Shown in pieces: positions 1 through 5,717 of a DNA stretch of 7,563 nt (position 1 is its first letter; every line of letters begins with the position of its first letter). Under the pieces are notes generated by a model. The model saw only the letters and a program-made list of their open reading frames with translations. It had not been told where the DNA came from and searched no databases. This DNA comes from Streptomyces sp. NRRL F-6492 (GTDB lineage: Bacteria; Actinomycetota; Actinomycetes; Streptomycetales; Streptomycetaceae): the NCBI RefSeq assembly GCF_001280125.1, contig NZ_LGEG01000066.1, positions 1-7,563 on the forward strand. Reading direction: 5' to 3'. A program made the position numbers and the translations under genes.

Positions 1-120
1 CCCCTGGGCCGTCCCCGGCACCGGCGCCGACCCGGACGCCCCCGAGCCCTGGATGGCCACCGCCTTCGTCGCCGGGCCCTCCCTCCACGAGGCCGTCGCC
101 GCGCACGGCGCGCCGCCCCA
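1..120 (+). repeat. Broken extra copy of a kinase hinge region (direct repeat of 379-498)
   Basis: Bases 1-120 match 379-498 with five mismatches (18, 86, 87, 114 and 119), about 96% identity. The offset is 378 bases, exactly 126 codons, so both copies are read in the same frame. The copy encodes the end of the kinase N-lobe, the hinge and helix D, and then stops matching. No catalytic loop, DFG or APE follows it. It probably continues to the left beyond the window. I read it as the remnant of an upstream paralogous kinase joined in frame to the complete kinase; an assembly error in a tandem kinase array would look the same. Confidence 0.9.
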
Positions 121-2341
121 GCCCCCCGCAGGAAACCCCGAAGGGAACCCGTCCCAGCCCGGGGACCTTCAGCCTCTCCTCCCCTCCGATCCCTCCGTCA
201 TCGCCGGTTACCGGCTGCTCGGGCGGCTCGGGGCCGGTGGCATGGGGGTCGTCTACCTGGGCCGTACGGAGGGCGGCGAGCTCGCCGCCGTCAAGGTCAC
301 CCACGCCGACCAGGCCGACCAGCCCGACTTCCGGGCCCGGTTCCGCCGCGAGGTCGAGGCCGCCCGCCGGGTCTCCAGCCCCTGGGCCGTCCCCGTCACC
401 GGCGCCGACCCGGACGCCCCCGAGCCCTGGATGGCCACCGCCTTCGTCGCCGGGCCCTCCCTCGGCGAGGCCGTCGCCGCGCACGGCGCGCTGCCCGAGC
501 GGAGCGTCCGCCTCCTCGGCCGGTCCGTCGCCCGCGCCCTCGCCGCCGTGCACGCGGCCGGGCTCGTCCACCGGGACGTCAAACCGGGGAACGTCCTCCT
601 CGCCGTCGACGGCCCCCGGCTCATCGACTTCGGCATCGCCCGCGCCACCGGCGAGACCGCCCTCACCGCCACCGACATGGTCGTCGGCACCCCCGGCTTC
701 CTCGCCCCCGAGCAGGCGGAGGCCCGCGCCGACGCCATCGGGCCCGCCACCGACGTCTTCGCCCTCGGCTGCCTCCTCGCGTACGCGGCGACCGGGCGCC
801 CGCCCTTCGGCACCGGCACCCCGGACGCCCTCCTGTACCGGACCGTCCACGACGAACCCGACCTCACCGGCGTCCCCGAAGGGCTGCTCGACCTCGTCCG
901 GGCCTGCCTCGCCAAGGACCCCGCCGCCCGCCCGGCCGCCGCGGAGACGGGCGTACGGCTCGTCGAGGACGACCCCGGCGACACCGCCGAGTGGCTGCCC
1001 GCCCCCGTCGTCCGGACCATCGCCGAGCGCTCCGCCCGCATGCTCGCCCTGCCGGGGATCGACGCGACCGCGGCGGGCACCGGCCCGGCGGAGCCGCCGA
1101 AGCGCAGCAGACGCGGCTTCCTGCTCCTCGCCTCCGGCGCCGCCGCCCTCGCCGTCGGCGGCGGCTCCTTCGCCGCCTGGTCGGCCCTCGGGAACGACGG
1201 GCGCGGGGGCGACGGCAAGAACCCCCCGCCCCGCACCTCCTGGAAGATCGGCGTCCTCGCCGACCTCTCCGGCCCCGCCAAGGAGATCGGGCTGGCCCAG
1301 GAGCGCGGCGCCCGCCTCGCCGTCGAGCAGTTCAACGCCCGCCGGGACAAGCCGTTCGCCCTCGAACTCAAGGTCGCCGACGACCGGGGCGACCGGACCG
1401 CCGCCCTCGAAGCGGCCCGCGGGCTCACCACCGACCCCGGCGTCGTCGCCGTCCTCGGCCCCACCTCCGACGACACCGGACAGGCCGCGCTCCCCGCCTT
1501 CGAGGAGGCCGGCCTCCCGCTGCTCACCACCTCCGCCGGCTACAACCTCTTCACCCTGCGGGACAAGCAGAGCCCGCCCAACGCCACGGTCCTCCGGGCC
1601 ATCCCCAACCACCCCATGGGCGGCGCGTACCTCGCGTTCGCCGTCACGCTCCTGCCCACGATCCGGAAGCCCGGCGTCCTCCAGGAGCGCACGGACGACC
1701 AGTACAGCTGGCTCCTCGTGCGCGGCGTCCAGTTCGGCTTCGGACAGGCCAAGATCACCCCGCACTACCGGGTCGTCCCCGCCCGCGCGCGGGACTACCG
1801 CACGATCGTCGGCGAGATGATGGACGCGGGCATGGACGCGTACGTCCACTGCGGGGTCCGCGAGACCGCCGTCCTCGCCGCCCGCGCCCTCCTCGAACTC
1901 GGCTTCACCGGGCCCCGGTTCGGCGGCCAGCACGCCTTCGGCCCCGCCTTCCTGAAGGAGGCCGGGCCGGCCGCCGAGAACTGGTTCTTCGGCGCGCCCG
2001 TCCTCGACCCCGCGACCCGCAAGGAGGCCGCCGGCTTCACCGCCGCGTACCGCAAGCGCTACGGCGCCGCTCCCGCGTACTACACGGGCGAGTCGTACGA
2101 CGTGGTGAACATGGTCCTGGACCAGCTCGCCACGAACGCGAAGGCCGGCGGGACCCCGGCCCGCAAGGGCCTCTGGGCACAGCTGCGGGCGAAGAAGTAC
2201 ACCGGCGTCATGGGCGGTTACTCCTTCGACAAGTACGGCGACCTCACCGGCGTCGGCACGTTCGTGTACGGCGTGCAGGACGGCGCCTACAAGGCGGTCG
2301 GCACCGCGCCCGCCGTTCCCGCCGACAAGACGAAGGCCTGA
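2..2341 (+). CDS. Receptor-type Ser/Thr protein kinase with LivK-like ligand-binding ectodomain (5' end open at window edge)
   Basis: Predicted membrane kinase that senses a small ligand outside the cell and phosphorylates Ser/Thr inside. Residues are numbered from the first in-frame ATG (53). The glycine loop is at 57-65, the ATP-anchoring Lys at K81, the likely helix-C Glu at E100, HRDVKPGN at 173-180, DFG at 192-194 and APE at 218-220. T205 and T207 align with the activation-loop threonines T171/T173 of mycobacterial PknB. The kinase ends near residue 310. A juxtamembrane stretch (314-334) and SRRGFLL plus a hydrophobic segment (about 352-379) follow, then a type I solute-binding (Peripla_BP_6/LivK) domain from about 397 to 750. 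The frame has no stop back to base 2, and the ATG at 53 is the twin of an internal hinge Met (M127). The true start is therefore probably upstream of the window; a start at 53 would give 762 residues. The N-terminal 38 residues are a broken kinase piece plus a Pro-rich linker. The ligand is unknown. Confidence 0.85.
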   Translation, partial: PWAVPGTGADPDAPEPWMATAFVAGPSLHEAVAAHGAPPQPPAGNPEGNPSQPGDLQPLLPSDPSVIAGYRLLGRLGAGGMGVVYLGRTEGGELAAVKVTHADQADQPDFRARFRREVEAARRVSSPWAVPVTGADPDAPEPWMATAFVAGPSLGEAVAAHGALPERSVRLLGRSVARALAAVHAAGLVHRDVKPGNVLLAVDGPRLIDFGIARATGETALTATDMVVGTPGFLAPEQAEARADAIGPATDVFALGCLLAYAATGRPPFGTGTPDALLYRTVHDEPDLTGVPEGLLDLVRACLAKDPAARPAAAETGVRLVEDDPGDTAEWLPAPVVRTIAERSARMLALPGIDATAAGTGPAEPPKRSRRGFLLLASGAAALAVGGGSFAAWSALGNDGRGGDGKNPPPRTSWKIGVLADLSGPAKEIGLAQERGARLAVEQFNARRDKPFALELKVADDRGDRTAALEAARGLTTDPGVVAVLGPTSDDTGQAALPAFEEAGLPLLTTSAGYNLFTLRDKQSPPNATVLRAIPNHPMGGAYLAFAVTLLPTIRKPGVLQERTDDQYSWLLVRGVQFGFGQAKITPHYRVVPARARDYRTIVGEMMDAGMDAYVHCGVRETAVLAARALLELGFTGPRFGGQHAFGPAFLKEAGPAAENWFFGAPVLDPATRKEAAGFTAAYRKRYGAAPAYYTGESYDVVNMVLDQLATNAKAGGTPARKGLWAQLRAKKYTGVMGGYSFDKYGDLTGVGTFVYGVQDGAYKAVGTAPAVPADKTKA
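379..498 (+). repeat. Intact partner of the 120-bp kinase repeat
   Basis: This is the matching copy inside the complete kinase domain (residues 110-149 of the first kinase). It spans strand beta-4, the hinge and helix D. The corresponding part of the second kinase gene (about 2571-2690) is clearly related but more diverged. The broken copy at the left edge therefore resembles this gene more than its downstream neighbour. Confidence 0.85.
1109..1189 (+). other. Single membrane segment with twin-arginine-like motif (first kinase)
   Basis: Residues 353-379 start with the Arg pair R353-R354 in SRRGFLL, which fits the Tat signal pattern S/T-R-R-x-F-L-K except for the last residue. A moderately hydrophobic Ala/Gly/Leu run ending near residue 379 follows. 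It should anchor the protein with the kinase inside and the binding domain outside. The pattern suggests that the binding domain descends from a Tat-exported solute-binding protein, or is still Tat-dependent. The basic residues could equally be ordinary positive-inside topology signals. Confidence 0.6.
2332..2336 (+). promoter_or_regulatory. Shine-Dalgarno sequence for the second kinase gene
   Basis: GAAGG lies inside the last codons of the first kinase gene, 11 bases before the GTG at 2348. The upstream stop (2339-2341) and this GTG are 6 bases apart, which suggests translational coupling. This site supports GTG 2348 as the start. Confidence 0.6.
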
Positions 2342-2347
2342 CCGCCC

Positions 2348-4558
2348 GTGCAGCCGCTCCGCAGGGCCGACCCCTCCTCGATCGCGGGCTACCGGCTCCT
2401 CGGCCGTCTCGGCGCCGGCGGCATGGGCGTGGTCTACCTCGCCCGCTCCGCCGGCGGGGCGCTCGTCGCGCTCAAGCTCATCCGCGCCGAGCACGCCGCC
2501 GACCCCGGCTTCCGGGAGCGGTTCCGCCGCGAGACCCGGATCGCCGGGCGGATCACCGGCCGCTGGGTCGTCCGCGTCCTCGGCGCCGACCCGGAGGCCC
2601 GGGAGCCCTGGCTGGCGACCGAGTTCGTCCCCGGGCCCTCGCTCGCCGAGGCCGTCGCCCTGCACGGCGCCCTGCCCGAGCCGACCGTACGGGCCCTGGG
2701 CGCCCGGCTCGCCGCCGCGCTCGCCGGCATGCACACGGCGGGGCTCGTCCACCGGGACGTCAAACCGGGGAACGTCCTCCTCGCCCTCGACGGGCCGCGC
2801 CTCATCGACTTCGGCATCGCCCGGTCCGCCGGGGCCACCGCCCTGACCGCCACGGACGCGATGATCGGCACCCCCGGCTTCCTCGCCCCCGAACAGGCCC
2901 GCGTCGGCGGGGCGGAGGAGGTCGGCCCGGCCGGCGACGTCTTCTCGCTGGGCTGCGTCCTCGCGTACGCCCTGACCGGCGAGCGCCCCTTCGGTACGGG
3001 CGCGGTGGCCGCCGTCGTCTACCGCACCGTCCACGAGGAGCCGGACCTCCGCGAGGTCCCGGACACGATCCTGCCCCTGGTCACGGCCTGTCTGGCCAAG
3101 GCCCCGGCGGCCCGGCCCACGGCCGCGGAGGTGCGGGCCGCCCTCGGGGAGGCCGAAGGACCGGCGGGGGACTGGCTGCCGCCCGGCCTGCCCGCGCTGA
3201 TCGCCCGGCGCTCCTCACGCGTCCTCGACCTGCCGGTCCCCGAGGCGACCCTGCTCGTGCCCCCCGGACCGGCGGCCGGCGGGATCCCGCGCCGCCGCGT
3301 CCTGATCGCCGGGTCCGCGGCGGCCGTCGCCGGGGCGGGCGGCCTGACCGCCTGGCTCCTCGGCCGCGCCCCCGCCGGAAGGGGCACGGGGACCGGAGCG
3401 GGCAAGGGCGCCGCCCTCCCCGCGTACACGATCGGCGTCCTCACCGACCTGAGCGGCCCCACCGGGGCGGCCGGGCGGGCGCAGGAGCGCGGCGCCCGGC
3501 TGGCGGTGGAGGCCCACAACGCCCGCGAGGACCGCGCCTTCGACGTGGTCCTGCGCACCGCCGACGACGGCGGGGACGGGAAGCGCGCCACGACCGCCGC
3601 CCGCACCCTGCTCCAGGACGAGAGGCTCGTCGGCGTCGTCGGCCCGACGACCGTCCCGAGCGTCCTCGCCGCGGTGGCCGAACTCGTCGACCGCTCCGTC
3701 CCCCTGGTGAGCGTCCTCGCCGCCGTCCCCACCGGCAACACGGTGGAGGGGCAGACCACCAAACGCACCTACTTCGAACCCCGCCCCTCCCCGGACTCGA
3801 TGATCGTGCCGTTCGCGCGCTACCTCTCCGAGCGCGGGATCGTCCGGACCGCCCTCGTGGAGGACCGCGACGGCGGCCGGTACACCTGGTTCGCGGTCAG
3901 GAGCGTGAAGGCCACCCCGCCCTCGCAGGCGCGGGGCGGGACGGCGACCTCCCACCCCGTCGAGGCGGACGGCGAGGACTTCGCCCCCGCCGTCCGGGCC
4001 GCCCTCGCGACGGACCCGCAGGCCGTGATGTACGTGGGGACCTCGCCGCGCCGGGCCGCCCTCTGCGCGAAGGCCCTGCGCGACCAGGGCTTCCGGGGGC
4101 CCTGCGGCAGCGTCGAACGGCCCTTCGCGCAGGAGTTCCTCGACCTCGCGGGCCCGGCGGCCGAGGGCTGGTACTTCGGCACGGCCCACGTCGACCCGGA
4201 CGGCCTCCCGGCGGCGGAGGACTTCGCCGCCGCGTACCGGAAGCGCTGGGGCCTGCCCGGCACCACCCCCGTCGACCCGTACGCCACGGAGGCGTACGAC
4301 GCCGTCAACTGGACGCTCCAGGCGCTGGGCACGACGGTCGGGAACCACTCCGAGGCGACGGCGTCGGGGGTCGCGAACGGCCTGCGGCAGACCCCGTACC
4401 GGGGGCTCGCCAAGATGTACTCGTCGGCGGGCCGGGAGAGCAGCGCCGCGAGCCTCGTCGGGCTCTTCCTCTGGCAGGTGAGGGACGGGAAGCCGCACTT
4501 CCTGGGGGAGTTCGCGGAGGCGGCGGTGGCGGAGGCGAAGAGGGCGGAGGAGTCGTGA
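2348..4558 (+). CDS. Receptor-type Ser/Thr protein kinase with LivK-like ligand-binding ectodomain (second paralogue)
   Basis: This 736-residue protein is a paralogue of the upstream gene with the same domain order. The start is GTG 2348, 6 bases after the upstream stop, with GAAGG before it. The kinase has its glycine loop at 19-27, K43 as ATP-anchoring Lys, E62 as likely helix-C Glu, HRDVKPGN at 135-142, DFG at 154-156 and APE at 180-182, so all catalytic residues are present. T167 and T169 match the PknB activation-loop threonines. A juxtamembrane stretch (276-296) leads to PRRRVL and a hydrophobic segment (about 314-339), then a Gly/Ala linker and a type I solute-binding domain from about 359 to 725. 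That domain is diverged from the first one, including around the expected ligand site, so the two sensors may recognise different molecules. C573 and C586 are its only extracytoplasmic cysteines. Such fusions are known from Streptomyces genomes, but substrate and ligand cannot be read here. Confidence 0.92.
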   Translation: MQPLRRADPSSIAGYRLLGRLGAGGMGVVYLARSAGGALVALKLIRAEHAADPGFRERFRRETRIAGRITGRWVVRVLGADPEAREPWLATEFVPGPSLAEAVALHGALPEPTVRALGARLAAALAGMHTAGLVHRDVKPGNVLLALDGPRLIDFGIARSAGATALTATDAMIGTPGFLAPEQARVGGAEEVGPAGDVFSLGCVLAYALTGERPFGTGAVAAVVYRTVHEEPDLREVPDTILPLVTACLAKAPAARPTAAEVRAALGEAEGPAGDWLPPGLPALIARRSSRVLDLPVPEATLLVPPGPAAGGIPRRRVLIAGSAAAVAGAGGLTAWLLGRAPAGRGTGTGAGKGAALPAYTIGVLTDLSGPTGAAGRAQERGARLAVEAHNAREDRAFDVVLRTADDGGDGKRATTAARTLLQDERLVGVVGPTTVPSVLAAVAELVDRSVPLVSVLAAVPTGNTVEGQTTKRTYFEPRPSPDSMIVPFARYLSERGIVRTALVEDRDGGRYTWFAVRSVKATPPSQARGGTATSHPVEADGEDFAPAVRAALATDPQAVMYVGTSPRRAALCAKALRDQGFRGPCGSVERPFAQEFLDLAGPAAEGWYFGTAHVDPDGLPAAEDFAAAYRKRWGLPGTTPVDPYATEAYDAVNWTLQALGTTVGNHSEATASGVANGLRQTPYRGLAKMYSSAGRESSAASLVGLFLWQVRDGKPHFLGEFAEAAVAEAKRAEES
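3290..3364 (+). other. Single membrane segment with twin-arginine-like motif (second kinase)
   Basis: Residues 315-339 begin with three arginines followed by VLIAG, matching the R-R-x-hydrophobic-L core of a Tat signal. An Ala/Gly-rich hydrophobic stretch then ends in TAWLLG. Position and character match the equivalent segment of the first kinase, although the sequences differ. It predicts a cytoplasmic kinase and an exported binding domain. Confidence 0.6.
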
Positions 4559-4560
4559 GA

Positions 4561-4588
4561 GGGGGCGGGCCCCGGTGGACCCGCCCCC
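4561..4588. terminator. GC hairpin terminator between converging genes
   Basis: A perfect 9-bp stem (GGGGGCGGG at 4561-4569 with CCCGCCCCC at 4580-4588) closes a 10-base loop, 2 bases after the second kinase stop codon. No T-run follows on either strand, which is common for Streptomyces terminators. Because it lies between converging genes, it could stop transcription from both sides; it sits 34 bases beyond the korB stop. Confidence 0.65.
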
Positions 4589-4605
4589 CCCGTCACGTCG
4601 TCGCG

Positions 4606-4636
4606 CCGTCACTCCGGCCGCGTCAGCCGGTGACGG
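4606..4636 (-). terminator. Bulged hairpin overlapping the korB stop codon
   Basis: CCGTCA (4606-4611) pairs with TGACGG (4631-4636), and CCGGC (4614-4618) pairs with GCCGG (4626-4630). This gives an 11-bp stem with a 2-base bulge and a 7-base loop. The loop contains the korB stop codon (4623-4625). It may be a second terminator or a 3'-end stabilising structure for the korAB transcript. Confidence 0.45.
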
Positions 4637-5717
4637 TCCAGGTGTCGTTGCCGGTGAGGAGGTGGGCGAGGTCGCCTTTGCCGTGTTGTTCGACGGCGGT
4701 GTCGAGCTGTTCGGCCATGTTGCCGTGTTGTTCGACGGCGGTGTCGAGCTGTTCGGCCATGAGGGTGTCGTAGACCGGCCGGTCCACCGACCGGAAGACG
4801 CCGATGGGGGTGTGGTGGAGGGTGTCGGGGTCGGCGAGGCGGGAGAGGGCGAAGGCGGTGGTGGGGGTGGTGGCGTGGGCGTCGTGGACGAGGATCCGGT
4901 CCTCGTTGGCGGGCGTCACCTCCACGACCTCCAGGTCGCCGGTGGCCGGGTCGCGCACCACGCCCTTGGCCAGGCCGGTGCCGAAGCGGATCGGCTGTCC
5001 GTGTTCGAGGCGGATCACCGCTTCCTGGGCCCGGTCCCTGTCCTTGAGGACCTCGAAGGCGCCGTCGTTGAAGATGTTGCAGTTCTGGTAGATCTCCACC
5101 AGGGCGGTGCCGTTGTGGTCGGCGGCCCGGCGCAGGACCTCGGTGAGGTGTTTGCGGTCGGAGTCGACGGTGCGGGCCACGAAGGAGGCCTCCGCGCCCA
5201 GTGCGAGGGAGACCGGGTTGAACGGCGCGTCCAGGGAGCCCATCGGGGTGGATTTGGTGATCTTGCCGGTTTCGCTGGTGGGGGAGTACTGGCCCTTGGT
5301 GAGGCCGTAGATGCGGTTGTTGAAGAGCAGGATGGTGAGGTTGACGTTGCGGCGCAGGGCGTGGATGAGGTGGTTGCCGCCGATGGACAGGGCGTCGCCG
5401 TCGCCGGTGACGACCCAGACCGACAGGTCGCGGCGCGAGGTGGCCAGGCCGGTGGCGATGGCGGGGGCGCGGCCGTGGATGGAGTGCATCCCGTAGGTGT
5501 TCATGTAGTAGGGGAAGCGGGAGGAGCAGCCGATGCCGGAGACGAAGACGATGTTCTCCCTGGCCAGGCCGAGTTCGGGCATGAAGCCCTGGACGGCGGC
5601 CAGTACGGCGTAGTCGCCGCAGCCGGGGCACCAGCGCACTTCCTGGTCGGACTTGAAGTCCTTCATGGACTGGACGGCCTCGGCGCGGGGCACCAGGTTC
5701 AGGAGCGGCTCACTCAT
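4623..5717 (-). CDS. korB: 2-oxoacid (2-oxoglutarate) ferredoxin oxidoreductase, beta subunit
   Basis: Beta subunit (364 residues) of a thiamine-diphosphate and iron-sulfur enzyme that converts a 2-oxoacid and CoA to acyl-CoA, CO2 and reduced ferredoxin. With 2-oxoglutarate the product is succinyl-CoA, a ferredoxin-linked alternative to the TCA-cycle dehydrogenase. CPGCG puts cysteines at C30 and C33; with C64 (GIGCSSR) and C213 (YQNCN) they make the four cysteines this family uses for a [4Fe-4S] cluster. GDGDALSIGGN at 105-115 is the thiamine-diphosphate/Mg motif. The start ATG overlaps the korA stop and has AAGGAGG 6 bases upstream. The oddity is a perfect 14-residue duplication near the C-terminus (320-333 and 334-347); without it the protein would be 350 residues. 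The 2-oxoglutarate preference is inferred from family resemblance to actinobacterial KorB; a pyruvate or other 2-oxoacid role is not excluded. Confidence 0.93.
   Translation of the reverse strand: MSEPLLNLVPRAEAVQSMKDFKSDQEVRWCPGCGDYAVLAAVQGFMPELGLARENIVFVSGIGCSSRFPYYMNTYGMHSIHGRAPAIATGLATSRRDLSVWVVTGDGDALSIGGNHLIHALRRNVNLTILLFNNRIYGLTKGQYSPTSETGKITKSTPMGSLDAPFNPVSLALGAEASFVARTVDSDRKHLTEVLRRAADHNGTALVEIYQNCNIFNDGAFEVLKDRDRAQEAVIRLEHGQPIRFGTGLAKGVVRDPATGDLEVVEVTPANEDRILVHDAHATTPTTAFALSRLADPDTLHHTPIGVFRSVDRPVYDTLMAEQLDTAVEQHGNMAEQLDTAVEQHGKGDLAHLLTGNDTWTVTG
4678..4761 (-). repeat. Perfect 42-bp tandem duplication inside korB
   Basis: Bases 4678-4719 and 4720-4761 are identical over all 42 bases and abut directly. 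Each unit encodes the 14-residue block that begins MAEQLDTAVEQHG. The length is a multiple of three, so the frame is kept. Zero mismatches point to a recent slippage event, a maintained repeat or an assembly artefact. Confidence 0.95.

Noticed and set aside
53..55. ATG at 53 as the natural start of the first kinase
   Set aside because: It is the exact twin of an internal hinge Met codon at 431, no convincing ribosome site precedes it, and the matching coding sequence continues upstream to the window edge. It remains possible as a fallback start.
305..322. Two copies of the 9-base unit GCCGACCAG in the first kinase
   Set aside because: It encodes ADQ-ADQ in a variable loop, the paralogue has the same loop length, and such short repeats are common in GC-rich coding sequence.
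3215..4612. Minus-strand open frames opposite the second kinase gene
   Set aside because: The translations are low-complexity Arg/Ala/Gly/Pro text without recognisable motifs, opposite a well-supported gene.
991..4773. A 1260-codon open frame running across both kinase genes in another + frame
   Set aside because: Its translation is Arg/Pro/Gly-rich low complexity, it crosses a clear gene boundary, and the true frame carries complete kinase and binding-domain motifs. Long shadow frames are normal at this GC content.
4806..4849. G-runs on the + strand that could form a G-quadruplex
   Set aside because: The runs lie within korB codons, the loops are uneven (one is about 10 bases), and such runs are expected by composition here.
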